NCBI GenBank assembly: GCA_017620255.1
Contig: JAFZQU010000004.1
Location: 1-64,000, forward strand
Reading direction: 5' to 3'
DNA from: Lachnospiraceae bacterium
GTDB taxonomy: Bacteria; Bacillota; Clostridia; Lachnospirales; Lachnospiraceae
DNA: 64,000 bases
Within the stretch, counting starts at the first letter, position 1. Each line of letters starts with the position of its first letter. Below are positions 36,728 to 45,294 of the stretch, piece after piece. Below the pieces are notes generated by a model, which worked only from the letters and a program-made list of their open reading frames with translations, searched no databases and had not been told where the DNA came from. Both the position numbers and the translations under genes were made by a program.

Positions 36728-37609
36728 TCACACTTTCTCGGTAGTCTTCTCACCGAAGATACCGGTAGGTTTCACAACCAGAATGATGATCAGCAGTGCG
36801 AACGAGATCACGTCGGAAAAATCAGCCAGGCCGAAGGCCTTCGCCAGACTTTCCACCACGCCGATGATCAGCGCTCCCACGACGGCGCCGGGTACCGATC
36901 CGATCCCGCCGACGACTGCCGCGATGAACGCTTTCAGTCCCGGGTTGGCACCGGACAGATGATTGATCCCCGTATTCTTGGCAAAATACAGAATGGAGCC
37001 CGTTGCGGCAAGGAATGCGCCGATCGCGAATGTGATCGAAATGACGCGGTTGATCTTGATCCCCATCAGCTGCGATGTCTCAAAGTCCTTGGAGACCGCG
37101 CGCATGGACATGCCGAATTTCGTATGATTGATGATCCAGACTAAGATCACCATTAAGACCAGCGCGATGACCGGGGAAAGAAAGACAGTCAGTTTGTCTT
37201 TGACGCCGAAGATCCGGATGCTCTCTCCGATCACGGGGATGTCCGGGAACTGCTTGGACAGACCGCCCGTCACATAGCTCACCAGATTCTGCAGCAGATA
37301 GGAAACACCGATCGCCGAGATCATGACCGACATACGCGGTGCGCTCCGAAGCGGCGAATAGGCGAATTTCTCGATCAGGAACCCGATGAACACGGTTAAA
37401 ACGACCATCAGGAAGATCGCAAGCCAGATCGGCAGCATGGGAAAATCAGCCACTATGTAGATCATCAGGATGCCGGAGACCATGAACAGTTCTCCATGGG
37501 CAAAGTTGATCAGTTTCAGGATGCCGTACACCATGGTATAGCCAATGGCGACAAGGGCAAACTGCCCCCCTGTCGCCAATCCTCTGATCAGGTAAGATAG
37601 AATATTCAT
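36728..37609 (-). CDS. livH: branched-chain amino acid ABC transporter permease LivH
   Basis: Channel subunit, 293 residues, about eight transmembrane segments. Marks are GYTMVYGILKLINFAHGELFM near residue 22, the AVSKDFETSQLMGI coupling loop near 150 and AVVGGIGSVPGAVVGALIIG near 225. The start has AAAGGT upstream. It lies between the binding-protein gene (21 bases) and livM (11 bases). Confidence 0.93.
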   Translation of the reverse strand: MNILSYLIRGLATGGQFALVAIGYTMVYGILKLINFAHGELFMVSGILMIYIVADFPMLPIWLAIFLMVVLTVFIGFLIEKFAYSPLRSAPRMSVMISAIGVSYLLQNLVSYVTGGLSKQFPDIPVIGESIRIFGVKDKLTVFLSPVIALVLMVILVWIINHTKFGMSMRAVSKDFETSQLMGIKINRVISITFAIGAFLAATGSILYFAKNTGINHLSGANPGLKAFIAAVVGGIGSVPGAVVGALIIGVVESLAKAFGLADFSDVISFALLIIILVVKPTGIFGEKTTEKV

Positions 37610-37630
37610 ATAAAGAACCTTTCAGATAGC

Positions 37631-38908
37631 TTATTTGGAAGCCGTCTCCCATGCGAACTGGGCCATGACGGAACCCTGGAACGGATCCAGGAAGCAGGTA
37701 CGGAAGTAATAGTTGTGTCCCTCTGTTACGGATGCGTTTGTGCAGGAAACACCGATCGCCGGGATGCCTGCATCCTCAAAGGTCTGTGCAGCCGCGATGG
37801 AAACACCGGAACCGTAGGAACCAAGAGATACCAGAGCACCCTGTCCTACGATGTTGGAAGCAGCCGTTACCGCGTTCTCCTCAAGGGAGCCGTTATCGGA
37901 AACGTAGAGTTCCACTTTGTAGTCTTCGCCGTCGATGGTGATCGTATCATCAAGAGAGTTTGCATAGTAGATGCCGAGTACTTCCTGCTTACCGCCTGCG
38001 GCGTTGTTACCGGAAGTCGGCTCGTAAACGCCGATCACGATCTTTTTGTTTGCGGTATCTAAGGAAACGCCTGTTGCACTGCCGTAATCAACAGCCTTGC
38101 CCTGTGCTGCATTGTTCGGGCTGGTCTGTACTTTTACGAATTCAAAAGCGCCGCTGCCGGCCTTCTTGATGTATGCGCTGTCTTTGATCGCATCGCCGTT
38201 CTGGTCAAACTGGATCTTGCCGGTAACGGCATCGTCAATGCTGGTAGCCCAGAGTGCGTTGGCAACATCGATCGAGGTAAGGCCGGATCCCTTTTCCTCT
38301 GCTGCCGCGCGGATCGCTGTCATGGCAACATTGTATGCATCAAAACCGAGTGCGGATACAGCTGCAACGATATCGTTTCCGCCGTTCATTTCCTTATAAT
38401 CCGCATTGGCGTTCAGCCAGCCTTTGAAACCGGATACGAAATCCTTGGCCGATGTGGAAGAAGAATCGGATTCATCAAAGAATGTGGAGCAGTATACTTC
38501 CAGATCCGTGCCTGCTACCGCATCCAGTATAACGGAAGACTCCCATGTATCGCCTGCCATGATCGGGCATTCGATCCCAAGGTCATCTGCGTTCGCAAGA
38601 AGGTTTGCGGCAACCGTGGTGGAGTTCGGTGCGAAGATCACGTCTGCACGGTTATCCAGTGCCTTCTGCAGATAATCGGAGAAGTTTGTTGTATTGGTCG
38701 GGAAGGTCTCCATAACGACCGTTCCGCCGTTTGCTTCAAACGCTGTTTTAAAGTTGTTGGCAAGACCGAGCGAGTAAGTATCGCCTTTTTCCGCGAGTAC
38801 ATATGCGGTCAGTCCTTCGTTCCCGCCGCCTGCAGCAGCAGCGCCGCAGCCCGCAAGGAGCATCATGGTCATGGCAAGTGCCATCACAACGGAAATTAAC
38901 TTTTTCAT
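37631..38908 (-). CDS. LIV-type amino acid binding lipoprotein, apparently circularly permuted
   Basis: Extracellular solute-binding lipoprotein of the Liv importer, 425 residues. Signal peptide with lipobox LLAGC (Cys21). The order of the two-lobed fold is changed. In LivJ-type proteins a start like KVAVVGAMSGPIA is followed about 140 residues later by the hinge and then a segment like IAIIHDKQQYGEGLA. Here that later segment comes first (TAYVLAEKGDTYSLGLANNF, residues 34-53) and continues to FEFVKVQ (255-261), the usual C-terminus. A linker (262-287) then leads into the usual N-terminus KIVIGVYEPTSGNNAAGGK (289-307), which ends at Lys425 in QFAWETASK. Start ATG 38908 has CAGGAGGGA upstream. 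First gene of the operon. Confidence 0.88.
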   Translation of the reverse strand: MKKLISVVMALAMTMMLLAGCGAAAAGGGNEGLTAYVLAEKGDTYSLGLANNFKTAFEANGGTVVMETFPTNTTNFSDYLQKALDNRADVIFAPNSTTVAANLLANADDLGIECPIMAGDTWESSVILDAVAGTDLEVYCSTFFDESDSSSTSAKDFVSGFKGWLNANADYKEMNGGNDIVAAVSALGFDAYNVAMTAIRAAAEEKGSGLTSIDVANALWATSIDDAVTGKIQFDQNGDAIKDSAYIKKAGSGAFEFVKVQTSPNNAAQGKAVDYGSATGVSLDTANKKIVIGVYEPTSGNNAAGGKQEVLGIYYANSLDDTITIDGEDYKVELYVSDNGSLEENAVTAASNIVGQGALVSLGSYGSGVSIAAAQTFEDAGIPAIGVSCTNASVTEGHNYYFRTCFLDPFQGSVMAQFAWETASK

Positions 38909-38948
38909 AATCCATCCCTCCTGAAGAAAATGATTTTCTAACTGATTT

Positions 38949-38977
38949 ATCATACCTTTTACACGCTGTTCTGTCAA
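38949..38977 (-). promoter_or_regulatory. promoter of the liv operon
   Basis: Minus-strand TTGACA (38977-38972), 17-base spacer, TATGAT (38954-38949). Predicted start near 38942 leaves a 34-base leader before the binding-protein ATG, with AGGAGG in place. It lies back to back with the promoter of the plus-strand gene at 38998. Confidence 0.7.
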
Positions 38978-38982
38978 TTTTG

Positions 38983-38991
38983 TGTTACAAT
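38983..38991 (+). promoter_or_regulatory. extended -10 promoter of the Pr6Pr-like gene, apparently leaderless
   Basis: TG (38983-38984), one base, TACAAT (38986-38991), then exactly six bases to ATG 38998. No ribosome site and no clear -35. Confidence 0.5.
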
Positions 38992-38997
38992 TAGTAC

Positions 38998-39639
38998 ATG
39001 TTTGAAAACGCACGTGTGATCCTTTCACTGATCCTGCATACAGGCATCGTCCTACTCACGGGCAACGCCCTGATCATGGGGTTTAAAAGAGAGAGGGAAC
39101 AGCATCCGGACAGCCATGAGACACATCTGTTCCGCTATTTTACGACGGATTCCAATGTATTTTCGGCGCTTGTTTCCCTATGTCTTGTGATCTTCCTTGC
39201 GGGGATGCTCACCGGACATGTGTCCGCGCTGCCCCGTTTCCTGCTGCTTTTCGGTTATATGGCGTCCGTCTCCGTTTTTGTGACTTTTATGACGGTCATG
39301 GTCTTTCTGGCGCCGATCACCAGTTATGCGCAGATGCTTTCAGGCCCCGACCTTTACATGCATCTGGTCAATCCGCTCTTAGCGGTCATTTCCTATGCCT
39401 TTCTGCTGCCGGGAGAAGCTCTCCCTTTTGCGACCACGTTTTTCTCCCTGGTCCCGACCGTGCTCTACGGCATTCTCTACATATACAAGGTACTGATAAA
39501 GGGAGAAGAAAAAGGCGGCTGGTCTGATTTTTACACATTTAACCGGAACGGTGCCTGGCCACTCTCCCTGATCCTGATGTTAACCGGGACCTACGTGCTC
39601 GGGCTGTTACTGTACTTTGCAAGGAGCCGTTTTGGCTGA
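38998..39639 (+). CDS. Pr6Pr-like six-transmembrane membrane protein
   Basis: A 213-residue protein with about six hydrophobic segments. The motif FRYFTTDSNVFSALVSL near residues 42-58 resembles the Pr6Pr/AIG1-like family, whose bacterial role is unknown. I do not recognise a more precise function. Its ATG has no Shine-Dalgarno and sits six bases after a -10 box. The YgjP-like gene follows 13 bases downstream, probably in the same transcript. Confidence 0.72.
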   Translation: MFENARVILSLILHTGIVLLTGNALIMGFKREREQHPDSHETHLFRYFTTDSNVFSALVSLCLVIFLAGMLTGHVSALPRFLLLFGYMASVSVFVTFMTVMVFLAPITSYAQMLSGPDLYMHLVNPLLAVISYAFLLPGEALPFATTFFSLVPTVLYGILYIYKVLIKGEEKGGWSDFYTFNRNGAWPLSLILMLTGTYVLGLLLYFARSRFG

Positions 39640-39652
39640 AGGATAGCGGAAC

Positions 39653-40213
39653 ATGGACAGACTGCAGGTTGAAATCATCAAAAGCAATCGCAAGACCATG
39701 AGCCTTGAGATCACCAAAGATCTGAAGGTGCGGGTACGCGCGCCAAAATACGTCAGTAAACGCAGGATCCGCGATTTTGTGGCTTCACGCATGGACTGGA
39801 TCGTCGTAAATCTCGATAAGATGCGTCAGAAACAGGAAAGCCTTGCGGCACTTAAACCGCTTTCCAAAGAGGAACTGCAGGCGCTCGCCGATCAGGCCAT
39901 GGAGGTCATCCCCGGAAAAGTCGCGCAATATGCCGCCCTGCTCCATGTCACATACGGACGCATCACGATCCGGAACCAGCAGACCAGATGGGGCTCCTGC
40001 TCCGCAAAAGGGAATCTCAATTTCAATTGTCTGCTGATGCTGACGCCGCCTGAGGTCGTCGACTATATCGTCGTGCACGAATTGTGCCACAGGCTGGAAA
40101 TGAACCATTCGAAACGTTTCTGGGCGCATGTCGCTTCCCTGATCCCCGATTACAGACAGCATGAGAAATGGCTGAAAGAAAACGGTCCCTCGCTCATGGC
40201 AAGGAACCGCTGA
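39653..40213 (+). CDS. YgjP-like metallopeptidase domain protein (DUF45)
   Basis: A 186-residue putative zinc metalloprotease. The HExxH motif is VHELCHRLEMNHSKRFW near residue 142, with the third ligand expected in that His/Asn segment. RWGSCSAKGNLNFNCLLMLTPP near 110 is the family signature. Usual length. Substrate not known. Converges on the DUF218 gene with 13 bases between stops. Confidence 0.9.
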   Translation: MDRLQVEIIKSNRKTMSLEITKDLKVRVRAPKYVSKRRIRDFVASRMDWIVVNLDKMRQKQESLAALKPLSKEELQALADQAMEVIPGKVAQYAALLHVTYGRITIRNQQTRWGSCSAKGNLNFNCLLMLTPPEVVDYIVVHELCHRLEMNHSKRFWAHVASLIPDYRQHEKWLKENGPSLMARNR

Positions 40214-40226
40214 AATGTTGTACCCG

Positions 40227-41375
40227 TCAGGCTTTCAGCCTGAAGATCAGTGCTAAGACGGCAAGGAAGAGACAGCCCGTAAAGAGGATCGCACTTGCCA
40301 GAAGGTGCTGCTTTTTCTCAATGGCAACGATCGCAAAAAACTCCCTGACAAAACCGTTTGGCCAGAAATACCACTTCGTCCTGCTCGCGATCCCTTCTGC
40401 GGTAAGCCCCGCTCTTTTTGCAAGGATGCCGCTTCTGTACATATGATAATTGGTCGTTGCAAAACAGACCTTCGCATCCGGATTCAGTTCCTCAATGATC
40501 TCTTTGGAAAACAGGAAATTCTCGTAGGTGTTCGACGAGCGCTTCTCCGCATGCACTTCCGTGCTCTCCGCCCCGTGTGCGAGCAGGTAAAGTTCCATCG
40601 CGGAGCCTTCGCTCATGATCTCATCACTGCCCTTTCCGCCGCTTGGAATGAATTCCACACGCTTTCCCGTCGCGATCTCCTGGTCCCAGGCGTAACGGAT
40701 CGCACGGTTGGTGCGCGCTTTTATGAGCGGTAAGAGGCCGCCCTTTTTGTCGATGGAACAGCCGAGGATGATAATGAAATCCTTATCGTAACGGGGTTTC
40801 TGCCTGGCCGCCAGAAAAGCCATGACGACCGTCCCCAGGAAAAAGCACTCGAAATAGCACATCATCAGGAGCAGAAACAGGTTCAGATAGGTATGTACCG
40901 CCATGTAGACCGTGTTCCCCATCAGATCCCATTTCCTTAGGACCTGACTCTCCACCAACGTGGACGCCAGATGGATCGCCACGGTGCCGCCGACGATCAT
41001 GATCCCGAGCACGACGCCGAGGATGTTTTTGATGCGCATGCCCTCGTGCCGGATCAGGGCCAGATTACTGATACTGATCGCAAGGCAGATCAGGGTGAAA
41101 ACCGGGATCGCAAACATGGAGAAGCGTTTCGGGAAACGCACGAATTCAATAAAGAGATACCGCAGCGTCAGTTCCTTGGTCTCCAGAAGACAGGATAAAA
41201 GATAAGAGTACAGGGAAAGCATCAGCATGGACAAAAACAGGATCCCTGCAATATAGACCGCATTGCGGTAATAATACAGGGATCTGTGCAGGCTTCTTTG
41301 CAACAGAAACTGCATGAGCACGATCGTTGCAAACAGAAGCGCAAAAAGTATGTTAAAGATCCAGACGACGGTCAA
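40227..41375 (-). CDS. YdcF/SanA-family (DUF218) membrane protein
   Basis: A 382-residue protein. Residues 1-205 hold about five transmembrane segments; residues about 205-340 form the DUF218 domain with IILGCSIDKKGGLLPLIKARTNRA, PSGGKGSDEIMSEGSAM and the end NYHMYRSGILAKRAG. A last hydrophobic segment lies at the C-terminus. Related proteins (ElyC, SanA) are linked to envelope and antibiotic tolerance; the reaction is unknown. Its ATG overlaps the GGDEF-EAL stop codon (ATGA). Confidence 0.86.
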   Translation of the reverse strand: MTVVWIFNILFALLFATIVLMQFLLQRSLHRSLYYYRNAVYIAGILFLSMLMLSLYSYLLSCLLETKELTLRYLFIEFVRFPKRFSMFAIPVFTLICLAISISNLALIRHEGMRIKNILGVVLGIMIVGGTVAIHLASTLVESQVLRKWDLMGNTVYMAVHTYLNLFLLLMMCYFECFFLGTVVMAFLAARQKPRYDKDFIIILGCSIDKKGGLLPLIKARTNRAIRYAWDQEIATGKRVEFIPSGGKGSDEIMSEGSAMELYLLAHGAESTEVHAEKRSSNTYENFLFSKEIIEELNPDAKVCFATTNYHMYRSGILAKRAGLTAEGIASRTKWYFWPNGFVREFFAIVAIEKKQHLLASAILFTGCLFLAVLALIFRLKA

Positions 41376-43036
41376 TGTACTTTCCTCTCCAGCATCGCCA
41401 CGGCGGCTTCGTAGTAGAGCGGTCTGTCCCAGACAAAGCCCTGTACATAGTCACAGTTCTGTTCACGCAGAAGGTCGACCTGCATCTGGGATTCCACGCC
41501 TTCGGAAATGACATCGCAATCCATCAGATGTCCCATGTAGATCACAACGTTGACAAAATCACGGCTCATCTCGCTGGTCTCGATATCATCGATCAGGCTC
41601 TTGTCGATCTTGAGCAGGTTGATCGGCAGTTTGACGAGCTGTGCCAGAGATGTATAGCCGGTACCGAAATCATCCAGTGCGATCTTAACGCCCAGTTTAC
41701 GCAGCTTTCCGATATTCTGGATCGTGATGTTCTCGTTCTCGGCCAGGGAATATTCCGTGATCTCAAGCTCCAGCCTGTTGGCCGGGAAGCCGGTATCTTT
41801 CAGCACCGATGCCACATGCTCTGCAAAATCTTCCCTTGTCATGCTGTTTGCGGAGACATTGACGGAAAGGATGACGTCTTCTCCGTAATTGCTGATATAA
41901 TCCACCATTTCCGTCAGCGCACGGTTTAAGACATAGGTATCGATCTGAATGATCAGATTGGTCTTCTCCGCGACCGGAATAAACTCGGCAGGGCCTGCGC
42001 TCGTGCCATCCGGCAAAAGCGTACGCAGCAGGGTCTCAAACCCGCGCAGCTGTCTGGTCCTGGTATCATATTGCGGCTGATACATCAGATAGAAGTAATC
42101 GCCCGCCAGACATTCCTTGACAAGGGTCTCGAGTTCGTTCTGTTTTAGGATCTCGGAACCCATCTGTTCATCAAAGCAGACCAGTGTATTGGCGCGTTCT
42201 TTCATAGCATGATAAAGCGCAAGATCCGCGTATTTGATCAGGGTCGAAACATCGAGCGCATCCTCAGGGTATCTTGCGGAACCCGCGTAAACGCGCGGAT
42301 AACAGTAAACCGGATATTCGCCCTCCTCGAGTGCGATCTTGCCGCCGAAGCGCTCCTTCATACCGCGCCTGAATGCGTTTAAGTCAAAATCAACATCCGT
42401 TACAAGCGCATATTCGCTGCCGCCGATCTTGCAGACCGTGCCGTAGCCCTTCGTCATCTCAAGCAGTTTTACGCTGACATCCCGCAGCAGCCTGGTTCCC
42501 ATGTCGTGCCCCAAGTTATCATTGATCATGCGGAAATTGTCGATGCGGAAATAGATGACCGTGAACAGGGATCTTGCTGCAATACGCTTCTCGATGGTCT
42601 CTAAGAAACCGCGCATGTTATAGAGTCCCGTCACATAATCGGTCAGGCTCTCCTGCTCCACCAGACGGAACTGTTTGCTGATGATGAAGATCGCAAGGAA
42701 TGCGAGCATTGCATTGATCGCTCCGGGAAGCGGTGCCAGACTCTTCGTGTGCAGGATGCCCACCATATCATATAGCACCGTGAAGATCAGGATACCGTAA
42801 GACAGCCTTGCACCGGCACGGTAACTGATACAGGTCATGATGATGCACACGATGAACATTAAGAGCTGGATCACACCGTTCATACTGAAGACAGGCAGTG
42901 AAACATTGCCCACTCTGAGGGCGGATTCCTGGTTCAGCGTTACGTTACTGATGATCAGTGCGACCAGTATGGTTATATTGAGGATCATGAGTAAAGTGAT
43001 CCACATTGTCTTGTGTGAGATCTTATTCAATCGCAT
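41372..43036 (-). CDS. GGDEF-EAL protein, probable c-di-GMP phosphodiesterase
   Basis: A 554-residue membrane protein. Roughly the first 125 residues are hydrophobic (about five segments). The GGDEF domain has the signature changed to GGSEY near residue 208, so cyclase activity is doubtful. The EAL domain keeps the metal and catalytic residues: GFETLLR (EAL in EXLXR form), NVSANS, LEITE, DDFGTGYTSL, KIDKSL, EGVE and QGF. It should break c-di-GMP. No Shine-Dalgarno; a TATAAT extended -10 ends six bases before the ATG. Divergent from the HD-GYP gene. Confidence 0.91.
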   Translation of the reverse strand: MRLNKISHKTMWITLLMILNITILVALIISNVTLNQESALRVGNVSLPVFSMNGVIQLLMFIVCIIMTCISYRAGARLSYGILIFTVLYDMVGILHTKSLAPLPGAINAMLAFLAIFIISKQFRLVEQESLTDYVTGLYNMRGFLETIEKRIAARSLFTVIYFRIDNFRMINDNLGHDMGTRLLRDVSVKLLEMTKGYGTVCKIGGSEYALVTDVDFDLNAFRRGMKERFGGKIALEEGEYPVYCYPRVYAGSARYPEDALDVSTLIKYADLALYHAMKERANTLVCFDEQMGSEILKQNELETLVKECLAGDYFYLMYQPQYDTRTRQLRGFETLLRTLLPDGTSAGPAEFIPVAEKTNLIIQIDTYVLNRALTEMVDYISNYGEDVILSVNVSANSMTREDFAEHVASVLKDTGFPANRLELEITEYSLAENENITIQNIGKLRKLGVKIALDDFGTGYTSLAQLVKLPINLLKIDKSLIDDIETSEMSRDFVNVVIYMGHLMDCDVISEGVESQMQVDLLREQNCDYVQGFVWDRPLYYEAAVAMLERKVH

Positions 43037-43042
43037 GTCTGT

Positions 43043-43051
43043 ATTATAGCA
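43043..43051 (-). promoter_or_regulatory. extended -10 promoter of the GGDEF-EAL gene, apparently leaderless
   Basis: Minus-strand TG (43051-43050), one base, TATAAT (43048-43043), then six bases to ATG 43036. The best -35 is TTGCGC 18 bases upstream. Same geometry as at 10894 and 38983. Confidence 0.55.
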
Positions 43052-43057
43052 CGTTCA

Positions 43058-43086
43058 TCGACATTTGCGCAAATTTATGATAAAAT
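43058..43086 (+). promoter_or_regulatory. promoter of the HD-GYP gene, start codon at or next to the transcript start
   Basis: TCGACA (43058-43063), 17-base spacer with TG at 43078-43079, TAAAAT (43081-43086). The predicted start, about 43093, is only two bases from ATG 43095, so the AGGAGG at 43088-43093 would lie mostly upstream of the RNA. Confidence 0.55.
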
Positions 43087-43094
43087 CAGGAGGT

Positions 43095-45245
43095 ATGAAA
43101 ATAAGGAAACTATCCCCCCTAATCGAACGCTTTACCGGCAAGCGCTCAGCTGCGATCTGGCTGATCCTTGGCGCGGTTTTACTGAACGTCCTGCTGTCCT
43201 GGCTCGTCTATGATTTTTCCATGCCGCTCTATCTGGATACGGCCGGAACGATCGTCGTGTCCGTCATTGCGGGACCCTTTCCGGGCATCGTCGTGGCGGT
43301 CGCCACCAACGTGCTCTGTTCGCTGTACAACGACAACGCGATCTATTATGCGATCCTGAACGTTCTGATCGCTATTGTCACCTCCGAATTCGTGAGACGC
43401 AAAAAACAGAATGACGTCGGTGCATACGCTCTTTATTTTGCGATCATCGCATTTATCGGCGGTGTCATGGGCGGCGCGATCCAGTGGGGGCTCTTTGGCC
43501 GGCCGCAGTTTTCTTCCATTTCCGAAGCCTCCGATGCTTTCGCCGAGGCGACAGGGATCGCAAAGTTTGCAGGCTTTCTGCTGCTCAATTTCTTTCTGAA
43601 TCTCGTTGATAAGGTCGTTTCCGTCGGAGTTGCCTTTTTGATCTTCGAGGCGCTCCCCCTTTCTTTCCGGGAAGCCGTACGCTCTTTTTCCTGGCATCAG
43701 AATCCTCTGTCAAAAGAAGAAACCGATGCGATGCGCAAGCAGAGTTCCAAAAAACATTCGCTGCAGCACGGGATCGCCCGGATGCTGATCTTCGCAGCCG
43801 TTTCGATGACCCTCGTCATGGGCTGGATCAGCATCTATCTCTATTATCAGAACGCCAGGGAAGAAATGACGCAGACCGCACAGGAAGCTGCTTCTCTCGG
43901 CGCCGAGTTGATCGATCCGTCCCATGTGAACGATTACCTGGAAAAGGGCAGGCGCGCCGAGGGCTATACGGAAACGGAAAAAATGCTCTATGCGATCAGG
44001 GAGAACCTGCCTGCCGTTGCCTATCTTTATGTCGTAAAGATCATGGACGACGGCTGTCACTTCATTTTTGACTTGGAGACCGAAGACACGCCCGCCTGTG
44101 TGCCCGGTGAGATCGTCCTATTCGAAGACGCCTTCCGTCCTTACCTGCCTGCGCTGTTTGCGGGGGACCCGATCGAGCCGGTGGAATCCAACGATGCCAG
44201 CGGCTGGGTGATCACCGTATACCATCCCGTTTACGATCACGCAAGAAACTGCGTCTGTTATGTCGGCGCAGACGTGTTCATGTCTTACCTGACCGATTAT
44301 GTACGCAATTACCTTTTGCGCACTCTTCTGATCTTTTCGGGCTTCTTCCTGCTGATCATCGGTTACGGCCTGTGGATGACCAACTACAGGATCGTTTTTC
44401 CCATTGACAGCATGGCAAGAACAACCAACAGTTTTGTATACGACAGTTCGGATCAGGCAGCGCTCTCCGTCAATATTGACAAGATCAAAAACCTGGCGAT
44501 CCGGACGGACGATGAGATCGAATACCTCTACAAAGCCCTGTATAAGATGACAACAGATACAGCGGACCAGATCCGGGATATCAGGCACCATGCAAAGGCC
44601 ATCACACAGATGCAGGACGGCTTGATCATCACCATGGCGGATATGGTGGAGAACAGGGATTCCGACACAGGCGCGCATGTGCAGAAGACGGCCGCCTATG
44701 TCCGGATCATTCTGGAAGGGCTTAAGAAAAAGGGCTATTACAGGTCCAAACTGACCGATAAATACTTCTCTGACGTGATCACCTCCGCACCGCTCCATGA
44801 CGTGGGTAAGATCAGTATCTCGGATACGATCCTGAACAAACCCGGCAGGCTGACGGATGAGGAATTCGAGATCATGAAGGGGCACGCTGCAGCGGGCAAG
44901 CAGCTCATGGAGAAAGTGATCGATACCGTGCAGGGCGAAAACTATCTGAAAGAAGCCAGGAATATGGCCGGATACCATCACGAGAAATGGGACGGGACCG
45001 GATATCCGGAAGGGCTCTACGGGGAGGTCATCCCGCTTTCCGCCAGGATCATGGCTGTTGCGGATGTTTTTGACGCACTGACTTCCAAGCGCGTCTATAA
45101 AGATGCGATGCCGCTCGAACAGGCCCTGCAGATCCTGGAAGACGGGGCCGGGACCCATTTCGACCCCAAATGTGTGGAAGTTTTTATGGACTCCATCGAA
45201 GAGATCAAGGTGATCCTGAAAAAATACAACCGGGACAGGCACTGA
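43095..45245 (+). CDS. membrane sensor with HD-GYP phosphodiesterase domain
   Basis: A 716-residue protein. Residues about 12-180 form five or six transmembrane segments (GPFPGIVVAVATNVLCSLYN). A further segment near 228-245 is followed by a Cache-like extracellular domain (about 250-410), another segment near 412-432 and a HAMP-like region. The HD-GYP domain is intact: LHDVGKISISD and HHEKWDGTGYPEG near residues 560-645. It would hydrolyse c-di-GMP or a related dinucleotide. An earlier ATG at 43077 is in frame but has no ribosome site. Divergent from the GGDEF-EAL gene, 50 bases before the hybrid kinase. Confidence 0.9.
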   Translation: MKIRKLSPLIERFTGKRSAAIWLILGAVLLNVLLSWLVYDFSMPLYLDTAGTIVVSVIAGPFPGIVVAVATNVLCSLYNDNAIYYAILNVLIAIVTSEFVRRKKQNDVGAYALYFAIIAFIGGVMGGAIQWGLFGRPQFSSISEASDAFAEATGIAKFAGFLLLNFFLNLVDKVVSVGVAFLIFEALPLSFREAVRSFSWHQNPLSKEETDAMRKQSSKKHSLQHGIARMLIFAAVSMTLVMGWISIYLYYQNAREEMTQTAQEAASLGAELIDPSHVNDYLEKGRRAEGYTETEKMLYAIRENLPAVAYLYVVKIMDDGCHFIFDLETEDTPACVPGEIVLFEDAFRPYLPALFAGDPIEPVESNDASGWVITVYHPVYDHARNCVCYVGADVFMSYLTDYVRNYLLRTLLIFSGFFLLIIGYGLWMTNYRIVFPIDSMARTTNSFVYDSSDQAALSVNIDKIKNLAIRTDDEIEYLYKALYKMTTDTADQIRDIRHHAKAITQMQDGLIITMADMVENRDSDTGAHVQKTAAYVRIILEGLKKKGYYRSKLTDKYFSDVITSAPLHDVGKISISDTILNKPGRLTDEEFEIMKGHAAAGKQLMEKVIDTVQGENYLKEARNMAGYHHEKWDGTGYPEGLYGEVIPLSARIMAVADVFDALTSKRVYKDAMPLEQALQILEDGAGTHFDPKCVEVFMDSIEEIKVILKKYNRDRH

Positions 45246-45294
45246 TCCCGGCTTTTCATCCTATTAAAGAAACGAATCCTTACGGAGGCCGGAT

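Noticed and set aside
38909-39028. Extended N-terminus of the LIV binding protein before Met at 38908
   Set aside because: The signal peptide and AGGAGG site start at 38908, and the extension covers the promoter.
43077-43095. Upstream ATG 43077 as start of the HD-GYP protein
   Set aside because: It overlaps the -10 region and has no ribosome site; ATG 43095 matches the predicted transcript start.
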